A stretch of DNA of 64,000 nucleotides from an uncultured Eudoraea sp. (lineage in GTDB: Bacteria; Bacteroidota; Bacteroidia; Flavobacteriales; Flavobacteriaceae): assembly GCF_947490415.1 (NCBI RefSeq), contig NZ_CANLGX010000002.1, positions 620,001-684,000 of the forward strand. The letters run 5' to 3'. Below, in pieces: positions 17,194 to 26,265 of this stretch. The notes under the pieces are model-generated. The model was not told the DNA's origin. It saw nothing but the letters and a program-made list of their open reading frames with translations, and searched no databases. A program made the position numbers and the translations under genes. Each line of letters starts with the position of its first letter. Positions within the stretch are counted from its first letter, which is position 1.

Positions 17194-17286
17194 ATGGAAT
17201 ATTATATTTTCTCTGTTTGGTTTATAGTTATGTCGTTTCTTCTATTTAAAGTTTTTAAAGCCCATTATTCCTTGAGAAAAAAATAG
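17194..17286 (+). CDS. possible 30-residue single-helix membrane peptide
   Basis: ATG at 17194, stop at 17284-17286. The peptide starts MEYY, has a hydrophobic core (IFSVWFIVMSFLLF) and ends with a basic tail (SLRKK), the usual layout of a small inward-anchored membrane peptide. There is no clear ribosome binding site, which is normal in this group. It lies alone in a 553-bp gap. Chance frames of this length are common in AT-rich DNA, so this is only a candidate. Confidence 0.25.
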   Translation: MEYYIFSVWFIVMSFLLFKVFKAHYSLRKK

Positions 17287-17361
17287 GGCAAAAAAAATAT
17301 TTACATATTGATCGACTTTTACTGAAAAGACCATAAACAAATAGGCCTCTTAAAACTTAAA

Positions 17362-17384
17362 ATGGCCGCTAATTTAGCAGCCAT
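17362..17384 (-). terminator. terminator stem-loop of sodC
   Basis: ATGGC (17362-17366) pairs with GCCAT (17380-17384) and GCTA (17368-17371) with TAGC (17375-17378), giving a stem with one C/A mismatch and a 3-nt loop. On the minus strand it lies 24 bp past the sodC stop at 17408 and is followed by TAAGTTTT. Confidence 0.6.
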
Positions 17385-17407
17385 ATTTTAATAAAATTAT
17401 AGGTTTT

Positions 17408-17995
17408 CTATTGAATAATACCGGTGCAACTTACTCTGGCACCTGCGGCACCACTGGGTTGCGATGTAAAATCATCAACTCCCTGATGTACAATTACAGC
17501 TTTGCCTAAAATGTTCATATTTTCATCTTCGCAGCCTATACACCACTGATCGGTACTAAATTCAACAACGGCATTACCCTCTGCATCTGCCGTAAAATTA
17601 CCGATATCTCCTTTATGGTAACCCTCGGCCATACCCCATTTTCCATGTGGCTCATGGGTAGGGTTCCAATGCCCTCCGGAGGACGTGCCATCATCAGAAG
17701 AACAATCTGCCTTTTCGTGAATATGAATTGCATGTTCTCCGGGGCTAAGTCCACTTAAGGTGGCTTTCATCATTACCATTCCGTTTTCTTCTGTAAAGAC
17801 CACTTCACCCTGCACATTGCTATCACTTTTGGGTTCCATAGAAAATTTTATAACTTCTACTTTAGCTTCCTCCGCTGTTTTTTCCACAGCTTCGTCCGTA
17901 GCCGCATTACTTTCTTTTTCAGTCTTTTTACCATCTTTACAATTATATGCCAGTACAAGAATCATACTTAGTACGATGATGTGTATTTTCTTCAT
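17408..17995 (-). CDS. sodC: Cu/Zn superoxide dismutase, lipoprotein
   Basis: A 195-residue protein with a lipobox (LAYNC, about residue 19), a Lys/Glu-rich linker and a Cu/Zn SOD domain from about residue 48. The metal ligands of the family are all visible: HIH, GGHWNP, the bridging His region THEPHGKW, YHKGDIGN (His and Asp) and VIVHQGVDD. The active-site Arg lies in GARVSC and pairs of Cys for the disulfide are present. An extra CxxC-type pair (WCIGC) sits before the last His. It dismutates superoxide to hydrogen peroxide and oxygen in the periplasm, membrane-anchored. Monocistronic, with its own terminator. Confidence 0.93.
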   Translation of the reverse strand: MKKIHIIVLSMILVLAYNCKDGKKTEKESNAATDEAVEKTAEEAKVEVIKFSMEPKSDSNVQGEVVFTEENGMVMMKATLSGLSPGEHAIHIHEKADCSSDDGTSSGGHWNPTHEPHGKWGMAEGYHKGDIGNFTADAEGNAVVEFSTDQWCIGCEDENMNILGKAVIVHQGVDDFTSQPSGAAGARVSCTGIIQ

Positions 17996-18224
17996 TTGTT
18001 TTTCGTTTTATGTTACTGACGAAAGTTACGCAATATTCGCTGGTAAGTCAACACAATATTTACAATCATTTGAATAAAACCCTCGGATAGCAGTCTTAAT
18101 TTAAGGCGATTACGCGGTTAAACGGATTCTTCATAGTATAGTTCAGACTTTTAATTTCTCCTTAACTTATAAATTATACTTCTTTTATAACATCGGTAAA
18201 TATTTCAAAAAGGATTGTTTAGAA

Positions 18225-19439
18225 TTAGTCAATGATTTTTGTGATGACCTGTATCTCGCTGTGCAAAGTTTTATGAACCGGACATTTATTTGCTATATCC
18301 AGGATGCGTTGAGTCTGTTTCTCATCAACACTACCAGTTAGTTTTAGTTCCCTGTGAAATGTATCTATTTTTGCCCCGGGGGACTCACAATCCTGGCAAT
18401 CCTCAGCATGTGATTTACTAAATGAGGAGTGTACTTCAACGTTTTTCAGGTCCCATCCTTTGCGTTTTACGTACATCTGAATAGTCATGGCCGTACAAGC
18501 CGCCAAACCTGCAGAGACCAACTCATATGGAGAAGGTCCAAAATCATTACCGCCAAATTCTTCCGGTTCATCCGCTATCATATAATGATTTCCTACTTTC
18601 ATTGAAGTTGAAAACCCTTCATCCGCATCCAGGCTTGCCACCGCCTGGTGTTCGGAGTTAATACTTTTATCCTGAGGAATATCGAGGTAACGTTGCGCCC
18701 AACCCGAAATAACATTACCTGCATAGGTTGAATCTTTTTTATCTGAAAGGAGATGATCTGCCCCATCTAAAGAAATAAAGCTCTTTGGGTGATGTGCAGC
18801 GATATAAATTTCTTCTGCATTTTTAATAGCCACCGTTTGATCTTGTGGAGAATGCAATATCAAAATTGGTTTGCGTAATTCTTTGACTGTTTGTGAAATC
18901 GTTCTATTTTCCAAATCCTCAAGAAATTGTTTTTTAATGGTAAAATCGCGTCCGCCTATATTAACCAGGGCCTTCCCATTTAAGTTTATTTCCTCGATAT
19001 TACTCTTAAGTAAACGTTTTACATGCACAGGATTAGAGGGAGCAGCAATCGTCGCTATAGCTTTTATCGATGCTATTTCTGCTGCTGCCAGGAGTACTGC
19101 CGCGCCCCCAAGAGAATGTCCTATTAAAAGGGTTGGTGCTTTGTGAGTGTTACTCAGATGTTCTGCTGCAGCTATCAAATCTTCAACGTTCCCCGAAAAA
19201 TTGGTGTCTGCAAAATCTCCCTCGCTCTCACCCAGACCAGTGAAATCAAAACGTAAAACACCAAAACCACTGGAAGTAAGTGATTTACTAATATTTTTAA
19301 TGGATAACAGATTTTTATTACAAGTAAAACAATGTGCAAATAACACGTAGTTATGCGGTAGTTGATTTGCAGGTAGCTCTAACCTACCCACCAGTTTCTG
19401 CCCCGACTTGTTTTGAAATAGTACTTTTTGAAGACTCAT
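18225..19439 (-). CDS. alpha/beta hydrolase-OsmC fusion protein
   Basis: A 404-residue two-domain protein. Residues about 5-250 are an alpha/beta hydrolase with the nucleophile elbow IGHSLGG and a likely His in GADHLLSDK. Residues about 270-404 are an OsmC/Ohr domain with the two reactive cysteines in LAACTAMT and NKCPVHKTL. OsmC/Ohr proteins reduce organic peroxides; hydrolase-OsmC fusions are known in Bacteroidota and proteobacteria, and the hydrolase part may release acyl peroxides or handle lipid products. The chain is cytoplasmic (no signal). Next to sodC it fits an oxidative-stress theme, though the two are separate units. Confidence 0.9.
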   Translation of the reverse strand: MSLQKVLFQNKSGQKLVGRLELPANQLPHNYVLFAHCFTCNKNLLSIKNISKSLTSSGFGVLRFDFTGLGESEGDFADTNFSGNVEDLIAAAEHLSNTHKAPTLLIGHSLGGAAVLLAAAEIASIKAIATIAAPSNPVHVKRLLKSNIEEINLNGKALVNIGGRDFTIKKQFLEDLENRTISQTVKELRKPILILHSPQDQTVAIKNAEEIYIAAHHPKSFISLDGADHLLSDKKDSTYAGNVISGWAQRYLDIPQDKSINSEHQAVASLDADEGFSTSMKVGNHYMIADEPEEFGGNDFGPSPYELVSAGLAACTAMTIQMYVKRKGWDLKNVEVHSSFSKSHAEDCQDCESPGAKIDTFHRELKLTGSVDEKQTQRILDIANKCPVHKTLHSEIQVITKIID

Positions 19440-19670
19440 ATTGCTTTTTAATTAATTGGTAGTCGAATGAAAGGTACTAAACTTTCTTACAGATCGAAAT
19501 TGACACTAATGGACAGATTTATAAAAAAATATGGAAATAACTCTATGAGGCTGAGTGATTTGGATATACTTAAGTTTAGGTCTTAAACGGGTATTAACAG
19601 TAATCCCTACCTCTAAGTTTTTTATATTTTTGGTAGGTAACTATACCATTTTAGCATTGGTAGGAATAGG

Positions 19671-20357
19671 TTATTTTACTTCATTCTTTTTTCGGCGTAA
19701 ATCCGGGTTGTAGAAAACGGCTAATTGCAATCGATCGTAATTAGCTGTATTAAAATGGTTTTTCAAATACCCTAACTGCAAACTTAAATTTTCAACAATA
19801 TTTATCCCCAGAGCAGCATACAGTCTGTTCTGCCCAAAAATTTCATCCTGAAGATTCAAAAATATCTCATCATAGAAGTTGAGGAAAAAGGTATTGGTAA
19901 GTGGAAGTGTGATTTGTAATCTATACCGTGCTCTATGTTGGGTGTCAGAAAACGTTCCTGAATTCAAAAAACGCTGTTCAAAGCGAAAACGATGTTCAAA
20001 TAATAATTCCCAAACCTTGTTTTTGAGGATAAATTGTTCAAAAATTCTGTTTTCCAGCAGCTTATTTTCGTTAGGGATATCTTCAAAACTTGTATCGGTA
20101 TCAATATAGCCATAACCTATAGTAGCAATGGCTTCAGAACTAATATGGTAATTCAGTCCGGTTCTGAGCAGTAATTGATTAAAATTACTTGTGGTTTCAT
20201 AATATCTAAATTGAGCTTCTGTATGAATACTAAATCGCTCAGAGACTTTATTGGTACCAAAGTACATGTACCATGCGCCTAATTTGTCTTCTCCTGTTTC
20301 CTGAGCTTGATTATTTGTTGCAATAAGTAATGTAAGAATGGCTAGTAATTTTCTCAT
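19671..20357 (-). CDS. DUF2490 family outer-membrane-like protein
   Basis: From the ATG at 20357 the protein has 228 residues and a signal peptide (MRKLLAILTLLIATNNQA). An ATG at 20417 would put 20 non-signal residues in front and would overlap the terminator of the upstream gene and a promoter box, so it was rejected. The body is a run of alternating beta strands (RFSIHTEAQFRYYE, LLLRTGLNYHI, YRLQITLPLT, LYAALGINI) with W/Y/F girdles, typical of the DUF2490 beta-barrel family. Function of the family is unknown. Monocistronic. Confidence 0.8.
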   Translation of the reverse strand: MRKLLAILTLLIATNNQAQETGEDKLGAWYMYFGTNKVSERFSIHTEAQFRYYETTSNFNQLLLRTGLNYHISSEAIATIGYGYIDTDTSFEDIPNENKLLENRIFEQFILKNKVWELLFEHRFRFEQRFLNSGTFSDTQHRARYRLQITLPLTNTFFLNFYDEIFLNLQDEIFGQNRLYAALGINIVENLSLQLGYLKNHFNTANYDRLQLAVFYNPDLRRKKNEVK

Positions 20358-20381
20358 AAGGTAACATCTTTTATAAAAGTG

Positions 20382-20389
20382 CAAAATTA
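20382..20389 (-). promoter_or_regulatory. candidate promoter -7 box of the DUF2490 gene
   Basis: The plus strand reads CAAAATTA, which is TAATTTTG on the minus strand and fits TAnnTTTG. It lies 25 bp upstream of the ATG at 20357 and immediately after the upstream gene's terminator. A TTG lies about 25 bp further upstream, slightly beyond the usual spacing. Confidence 0.45.
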
Positions 20390-20390
20390 C

Positions 20391-20429
20391 AAGCTCGCTT
20401 GAATTAACTTTTGACAAACAAGCGAGCTT
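20391..20429 (-). terminator. terminator stem-loop of the S9 peptidase gene
   Basis: Perfect 10-bp arms AAGCTCGCTT and AAGCGAGCTT around a 19-nt loop, 51 bp after the stop of the gene ending at 20480. On the minus strand it is followed by GTAATTTTG, so termination and the next promoter are back to back. Confidence 0.65.
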
Positions 20430-20479
20430 CTATATTTAATTTAACTATCTAAAATCAATAAATTTAGATTTTGTTAAAC

Positions 20480-22423
20480 TTAATCAGAATTCATTTCAAT
20501 AGTTTCACCATCCTTAATTGGAGTACCTTTGTCCTGCTTTAGATATACATCCAAAAATTCGAGGACTTTACTATAAGCTTCAATTTGATTTTCCTTTTTA
20601 ACAAAACCATGACCTTCATCTTCAAATAAAACATATTCCACTGGAACCCCATTTTTTCTAACCCCGGCAACAATCTCATCAGATTCTACCTGTAAAACCC
20701 TGGGATCCTGAGAGCCTTGAAGGACAATCAATGGTTTAGTTACTTTATCAGTATGGAATAATGGGGATATTTTTTTAAGACGAACGGAGTCTGCGCTATT
20801 TGGGTCTCCTAATTCTTTATAAAGCGCATCTTTAAACGATTCCCACCATGGTGGAATACTTCTAAGGGTTCTTATCCAGTTGGTAACCCCAAATAAATTT
20901 ACGCCTACAGCAAATTCTTCAGGGGTATAAGTAAGGGCAGCCATGGTCATATAGCCTCCATATGAGCCCCCTATAATACCAATCTTTTCTGCATCAATTT
21001 CGCCTTGTTGCGTGAGCCAATTTTTTCCTTCTACACAATCTTTTAGATCTTTATCCCCATGATTTAAGTCATCCATCTGATAAAAAGTCTTGCCATATCC
21101 GCTACTTCCTCTGTTGTTTACCGCCAGGATAGCATAGCCATGGTTTACCAAATATTGTATTATGGAACTAAAATTTTGTCTCGATTGTCCTCCGGGACCA
21201 CCATGTACCCAAACCAGAGCAGGCACCTTATTTTCAGCACTGGCCTGATGGGGTTTGTAATAAATAGCTGGTATTTCAAGACCATCAAAAGAATTAAAAC
21301 GTACAACTTCTGCAGTGACCAGATGCTCACCTTTTATTTCCCGGTTTAAAACGTTTGTAATTTGATTCTGCTGCTTGGTTTCCAAATCATATACAAATAA
21401 ATTAGATGGAGTATTTGAACCACCGGCATAAAACCTCATGGTCTTTTCATCATCTGAAAAACCGACATTAGTAATACTCGTATTTTCAAATTTGGGAAGT
21501 TCAATATTTTCACCCGAAGCCATGTCTTTTACTTCAATAACATTTTTTGCATCTTCATTTATATAAGTCACCTGATATGTTCCATTTTCAGTAAAATAAC
21601 TACCAACAATATCCCAATCGCGTTCCATAACTTTTTCACGTGTGCCATCGGCAATATTATATTTCATGAGGTAAGCAAATTCAGCACCATCGTCTGTAGT
21701 ATAATATAGCGATGAACCGTCTATGGCAAAGTCTTCACTGCTATTGGCGCTTTGATTTAGATTTATTTTTGTTGTAGACTTATCTTTAAAACTATAAAGG
21801 AATAAATCACTGTCATTGGTGTTAATAGATTTGCTTAATGGCAGGTATTGCTTATCATGTGAGATTCCGCCAACGTTATATCCTTCATCATTTTGGTAGA
21901 GCAGGGTAGGTGTAAAATTCTCTAAATCCATCTCATACAGATCCATATACCTCTTATCTCTTTTGTTGGAAGTAAAGTAAAAGCTTTTGTCATCCTTGGC
22001 CCACCCGTAGAAAACCGTTCTGGCACCTTCAAAAGGAGTAATATCTTTTTGTTTTCCCTCTTCGTCCCTTAAAAAGATATGATAAATTTCATCCCCATTG
22101 TTATCCATCCGGAATAACATACGCTCGTCTTGAGGAAAATAGGAAATTGAGAAAACGGAGGAACTATCGGAAGCTGTTACGGGAATAAAATCGCCTCCTG
22201 ACGAAGGAACCGTATACATGTTATAAATACCCGAGCGGTTACTGGACACTAATAATTTTGATTTATCCGGAGAAAAACTTCCCCCAAATACGCTCTCATT
22301 GTCCATCATTTGCTCTATGGTGTAAGTCTCCAGAGTTTCTGCAATGCTTGGTTTTACTTCCGTTTTTTCTTGCTTGCAACTCCATATCATTGTGATTGCC
22401 AGCATTAAGATCAGTTTTCTCAT
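20480..22423 (-). CDS. S9 family peptidase lipoprotein
   Basis: A 647-residue protein with a lipobox (MIWSC, Cys16). Residues about 30-380 form a TolB-like beta-propeller and the C-terminal about 260 residues an alpha/beta hydrolase with Ser487 in GGSYGGYM, a likely Asp in GSQDPRV and His in DEGHGF. These are the features of S9C acylaminoacyl-peptidase-like enzymes acting on small peptides. It should be anchored on the periplasmic face or exposed on the surface. Single transcription unit with a downstream terminator. Confidence 0.9.
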   Translation of the reverse strand: MRKLILMLAITMIWSCKQEKTEVKPSIAETLETYTIEQMMDNESVFGGSFSPDKSKLLVSSNRSGIYNMYTVPSSGGDFIPVTASDSSSVFSISYFPQDERMLFRMDNNGDEIYHIFLRDEEGKQKDITPFEGARTVFYGWAKDDKSFYFTSNKRDKRYMDLYEMDLENFTPTLLYQNDEGYNVGGISHDKQYLPLSKSINTNDSDLFLYSFKDKSTTKINLNQSANSSEDFAIDGSSLYYTTDDGAEFAYLMKYNIADGTREKVMERDWDIVGSYFTENGTYQVTYINEDAKNVIEVKDMASGENIELPKFENTSITNVGFSDDEKTMRFYAGGSNTPSNLFVYDLETKQQNQITNVLNREIKGEHLVTAEVVRFNSFDGLEIPAIYYKPHQASAENKVPALVWVHGGPGGQSRQNFSSIIQYLVNHGYAILAVNNRGSSGYGKTFYQMDDLNHGDKDLKDCVEGKNWLTQQGEIDAEKIGIIGGSYGGYMTMAALTYTPEEFAVGVNLFGVTNWIRTLRSIPPWWESFKDALYKELGDPNSADSVRLKKISPLFHTDKVTKPLIVLQGSQDPRVLQVESDEIVAGVRKNGVPVEYVLFEDEGHGFVKKENQIEAYSKVLEFLDVYLKQDKGTPIKDGETIEMNSD

Positions 22424-22699
22424 GTTTACTATGGTTTTAAGATTGATGTTTAAGTAGTTATTACCCTAATAAATAAAGAAGTATGAGCATTAATTCCGGC
22501 TGGAAAGAATGGCCATTTTTACATTAAACAAGGGTGCTTTTATTTAATTGTTAAATATACCAAAAAGTTGAACTATAAATCTTAAAGGCTTGTTAATGGC
22601 AGATTCTCATTTATTATACGAAATGTTTAAAAGAGGAAAATTCGAATTTTAGTTTTCGATACTTATTTAAATTGTAAAATTTGCATCAATTTTTCAGCC

Positions 22700-23953
22700 T
22701 TACTTGTCTCCTAGGTAGACTTCTCCATCTTTCATTACAAATTTTACCGATTTTATAGCCGAAATATTCTTAGTAGGGTCACCTTGGACGGCTATAATAT
22801 CTGCCAATAACCCCTTCCTGATACGGCCTAGTCTGTCAAGGTGAAATACCCGGGCATTTACAGAAGTTGCAGATTGCAATACAGCTAATGGGGTCATCCC
22901 GTATTCTACCATTAATTCCATTTTCCGATAATTTTCTCCATGGCTAAAAACACCTACATCTCCACCAAATACGATCTCAACCCCCGATTTTAGTGCTTCT
23001 TCAAATGAAGCTTTTTTTAGAATAATTCTCATTGGTACAGGGTCCTTGCCTTTTATCCATCCGCCATATTGCTCAACGGCTTCTCCTGCGGCAAGGGTAG
23101 GACAAAAGGCAACATCGTTTTCTTTCATTAAAGTAAACTCCTTTATCGTTCCCAAATCCCCGTGCTCTATGGTTTCTACACCTGCAAGTACTGCCCTGCG
23201 TATTCCCTCCGGAGTGCTGGCATGAGCTACTACGTATCTTCCTGTACTTTCAGCTGTAGCCACCATAGCTTCAATTTCATTCTGCAAAAAAGTGGGTTGT
23301 GCTGGCTCACCCGGATTCCATCTGTAGTCTGCATATACTTTAATAAAGTCGGATCCATTGCCAATCTGCCTGCGCACTGTTTTAATGGCTTCATCAATTC
23401 CACTTACAGTTTCAGCTCCCAGTGGGACTACTACCCCGTCATGAAACCCTTTTGGGCCATAAGCCCCGGTAGCTACAATTGCCGGGCCGGCAACCAATAG
23501 ACGGGGTCCTGGAATAATACCTTCATCAATAGTCTTTTTTAGATAAACATCGGTATATCCGGCTCCTTCAGCACCCAAATCCCGCATTGTTGTAATTCCT
23601 GCCAAAAGTGACCTTCTTGCATAAACAGTGCCTCGGATTGCCCTTTCTGCAGGAGATTCTTGAAGTACCTGATCATTCCAACTGGTTTCATTATACGGAT
23701 GGAGCAGCAGATGTGAATGGCCTTCTATAATTCCTGGTAAAAGTGTCATCCCTTTTAGCAAAACGGTGTCTTTTATAATTTTTATCGGACATTTATCAAG
23801 AGGACCACTGTATTCAATTTGATTGCCATCCACAATAACGATCCAATTAGTAAATAAAGTTTCTCCATCAAATACTCTATCAGGAATCAATAGTGATTGA
23901 CTTTGCATTCCGGCACTTAATAGTAAAAAGAATAGGATAAAAAGCTTTTTCAT
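22700..23953 (-). CDS. exported amidohydrolase (imidazolonepropionase-like)
   Basis: A 417-residue protein with a signal peptide (MKKLFILFFLLLSAGMQS). It belongs to the amidohydrolase superfamily: metal ligands HxH in EGHSH, the likely carbamylated Lys in DFIKVYADY, His in VVAHAST and IEHGD, and Asp in GGDVGV. Members of this subgroup remove or hydrolyse cyclic or N-acyl amide bonds, for example in dipeptides or prolidase-like substrates; the substrate is open. Lies 44 bp upstream of nothing on its strand except the CDP-alcohol transferase gene (23998-24765), which is read first, so they may share a transcript. Confidence 0.85.
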   Translation of the reverse strand: MKKLFILFFLLLSAGMQSQSLLIPDRVFDGETLFTNWIVIVDGNQIEYSGPLDKCPIKIIKDTVLLKGMTLLPGIIEGHSHLLLHPYNETSWNDQVLQESPAERAIRGTVYARRSLLAGITTMRDLGAEGAGYTDVYLKKTIDEGIIPGPRLLVAGPAIVATGAYGPKGFHDGVVVPLGAETVSGIDEAIKTVRRQIGNGSDFIKVYADYRWNPGEPAQPTFLQNEIEAMVATAESTGRYVVAHASTPEGIRRAVLAGVETIEHGDLGTIKEFTLMKENDVAFCPTLAAGEAVEQYGGWIKGKDPVPMRIILKKASFEEALKSGVEIVFGGDVGVFSHGENYRKMELMVEYGMTPLAVLQSATSVNARVFHLDRLGRIRKGLLADIIAVQGDPTKNISAIKSVKFVMKDGEVYLGDK

Positions 23954-23997
23954 TTCCGGTTAAATTTATGAAGATTGAATGTTGAAAATAAAGATAA

Positions 23998-24765
23998 TTA
24001 CCGATTTAGTATCCTTCGAATTGCAATAAATAAAAAAATAAACAGTGAATAACCAATAAAAAAGGGAATTATATAGGATTCCAGATTACACATAAGCATT
24101 ATACCTATTATTAAAAGTTGAAACCCTAGTCCAAAAGTAGAAACAGCAGTCATAAACCAATTGGGAAGATTTTGACTTGCTACAGCCTTTCTGTCCAAGA
24201 CATAAATTATCCTGTCAAATAGTCCATATAAGATACTGTAAAGTCCAAAAAGGAAATTAACCGTACTCTGTTTCTCTCCGCTCATGGCTTTTGGTGCTTT
24301 GCGTTCAAAGACCCGGCTGGTAGTATCACCATTGTATTTATTCCTCAGAATTACATAATAGTAATTATAAAGGGTTCCCTGCAACTGAAGTCCAATAAAA
24401 GCCAGGATGGTATACCCTATTGATCCGTCAGTAACATACCATATCGTAATCAGGATCATTAGATTGAGAATAATGTCTGAAACAGAATCTAAATACCTTC
24501 CCGTATAAGAGGGCTGATTTTTAATACGGGCTAATTCTCCATCTGCTGCATCCAAAATTGATTTTAATATTAGGAAGAACGCAGAGGCCCAATAATAATG
24601 ATTAAAAATACACAGGATAGCAATAAGACCCGAAATTACAAACCCGATAGTTAGATGGACCGGCGTAAAAGCCGTATTTTTTAAAGAATTTGCGATGATT
24701 CGTGCAATGGGCCTGCCATAGTCTGAAAGGTCTATAAATTGATGTTCTTTGGGCAATTTGGACAT
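23998..24765 (-). CDS. CDP-alcohol phosphatidyltransferase family membrane protein
   Basis: The ATG at 24765 gives a 255-residue protein; a GTG at 24810 would add 15 residues and is less likely. It carries the full CDP-alcohol phosphotransferase motif D-x2-DG-x2-AR-x8-G-x3-D-x3-D (DAADGELARI ... GRYLDSVSD) and about six membrane helices. Such enzymes move a phospho-alcohol or phosphatidyl group from a CDP-linked donor to an acceptor alcohol in the inner membrane; donor and acceptor here are unknown. It sits between secreted amidohydrolase genes and has its own candidate promoter at 24841. The link to those neighbours is positional only. Confidence 0.85.
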   Translation of the reverse strand: MSKLPKEHQFIDLSDYGRPIARIIANSLKNTAFTPVHLTIGFVISGLIAILCIFNHYYWASAFFLILKSILDAADGELARIKNQPSYTGRYLDSVSDIILNLMILITIWYVTDGSIGYTILAFIGLQLQGTLYNYYYVILRNKYNGDTTSRVFERKAPKAMSGEKQSTVNFLFGLYSILYGLFDRIIYVLDRKAVASQNLPNWFMTAVSTFGLGFQLLIIGIMLMCNLESYIIPFFIGYSLFIFLFIAIRRILNR

Positions 24766-24840
24766 TATATCTATGCCTGCTACCTCTGTAGATATTAATA
24801 ACGATTGCACGCTGGCTTAATATGAAGTAAAGGCTTGCGG

Positions 24841-24848
24841 CAAAAATA
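24841..24848 (-). promoter_or_regulatory. candidate promoter -7 box of the CDP-alcohol transferase gene
   Basis: CAAAAATA on the plus strand reads TATTTTTG on the minus strand (fits TAnnTTTG). It lies 76 bp upstream of the ATG at 24765 and 41 bp past the stop of the upstream amidohydrolase gene, so the transferase can be read independently. No strong -33 TTG seen. Confidence 0.35.
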
Positions 24849-24888
24849 ACATTAAATCTACTATTACGTCCTCTAAATATTAGTATTA

Positions 24889-26265
24889 CTAGTTAGCGGA
24901 AGCATTTTTTGCTATTTGTTGAAGTTTTTGATCAATATCGGCCTTGCTTATCCATTTCCCTTTGACCATTACCCCGGACAAGTCTTTTAATGCACTAATG
25001 TCTTCAACGGGATTAGAATTAACAAGCAGAATATCTGCGGCCATTCCTTCCTTTAATTGGCCGAAAACAGATTCCATATTAAAAAAGAGAGCTGGGTTAA
25101 TTGTTCCGGTTTGTAGTATTTCAAGTGGAGATAAGCCCGACTTTAACATTCCCTCAATTTCGTGATGGATGGAAAATCCTGGAACATTGAATAATTGTGG
25201 GGCATCTGACCCCAATAGCAGGCCATGCCCTGTTTTATTTAGTGCATAGATTAGTTTTCTTCTTAAGTCTATAAAGGTTTCCCATTGTGTTTTATCAAAA
25301 TTTGTGCCCGGGCCTGTTGATGCCTCCTTACGTTTTCTCCATTCTAACAGGGTTGATGCAGGCATGTATTTCATCTCGGGCTGCTGAAGAAGTATTTCTC
25401 CATCTACCGGTGCAAACCATCGTTCAAAAAGGCTTTGTGTAGGTACTATCCAGACTTTGTTGTTTTTTGAAAGTTCAACTAGTTCATCAATCATCGTAGT
25501 ATCAGCCAGTTTTGTGAAATTGTAGCCAAAAAATCCGTTTTCATTTGGATCAACTTTTTCTGAATTAGGCACTAAACCTTCTAAAAACCCATCTACATGG
25601 TCTATGGAGGCATATTTACTCTCTAAGGCGTGTTCAATACCAACATCAACAGGCACATGTCCGGAAAATGAAATCCCCGATTCATTGGCGGTTTTGACTA
25701 ATTCGTCAAACACATCGCGCTTAATTCCGGGGTGGATTTTTAAAAAATCATAACCGTCGTTTTTGTAAGCTATTACCTTCTCCCTGGCTTCTTCAGTTGA
25801 CGTAACCGAATTTCCATTTAAGGAAGGACTGGAAGTAAAAATTCTTGGGCTAAGGAGTTCCCCTCGTTCTGCCGCTATTCGCAACTCTAAATGTGACGGA
25901 TGACCTAACATTCCTCTTATGGTTGTGATACCATTGGATAGATAGAGAAAAAGGATTTCTTCCGTTTGTTCTTTAGACGTAGGTGGCGAAGGAATATGAG
26001 CGTGCATTTCGGCCAGGCCGGGTAAGGCATATTTTCCCTGCCCATCTATGATGTTTTTATAAACCTCTTCATTTTCTATACTGACTGCTATTTTCTTGAT
26101 TTTCCCAGAGTCTATAACCATTTGCCGGTCCGAGAGAAGCTCTCCAGTAATTACATCAATGACCGTAACATTGGAGATTAAAATGGCCGTATCACTTACT
26201 TTTTCCTGTGCCTGATTACATGAAATAAAGATTAAGATAGCACCTGCAATAAATAGTTTTTTCAT
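24889..26265 (-). CDS. amidohydrolase lipoprotein
   Basis: A 458-residue lipoprotein (signal MKKLFIAGAILIFISC, Cys16) of the amidohydrolase superfamily, imidazolonepropionase-like. Ligand positions present: HxH in EMHAHIP, Lys in DFLKIHPG, His in SGHVPVD and IDHVDG, and Asp in LLGSDAPQ. It overlaps the upstream amidohydrolase by 4 bp (ATGA), so translation is coupled. It is a tandem relative of that gene, but the two share only blocks around the ligands, so duplication is old or they have different substrates. Confidence 0.87.
   Translation of the reverse strand: MKKLFIAGAILIFISCNQAQEKVSDTAILISNVTVIDVITGELLSDRQMVIDSGKIKKIAVSIENEEVYKNIIDGQGKYALPGLAEMHAHIPSPPTSKEQTEEILFLYLSNGITTIRGMLGHPSHLELRIAAERGELLSPRIFTSSPSLNGNSVTSTEEAREKVIAYKNDGYDFLKIHPGIKRDVFDELVKTANESGISFSGHVPVDVGIEHALESKYASIDHVDGFLEGLVPNSEKVDPNENGFFGYNFTKLADTTMIDELVELSKNNKVWIVPTQSLFERWFAPVDGEILLQQPEMKYMPASTLLEWRKRKEASTGPGTNFDKTQWETFIDLRRKLIYALNKTGHGLLLGSDAPQLFNVPGFSIHHEIEGMLKSGLSPLEILQTGTINPALFFNMESVFGQLKEGMAADILLVNSNPVEDISALKDLSGVMVKGKWISKADIDQKLQQIAKNASAN

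Larger units (their letters stand above)
16855..17407. other. 553-bp gap; promoter region and one possible tiny ORF
   Basis: Very AT-rich stretch between the LETM1-related gene (read leftwards) and the sodC terminator. It holds a possible 30-codon gene at 17194-17286 listed separately and a 25-codon frame near 17066 that has no supporting features. No tRNA, repeat array or decayed coding match was recognised. Confidence 0.5.

Noticed and set aside
20358-20417. A longer N-terminus for the DUF2490 protein starting at 20417.
   Set aside because: It would overlap the upstream terminator and a promoter box, and adds residues in front of an obvious signal peptide.
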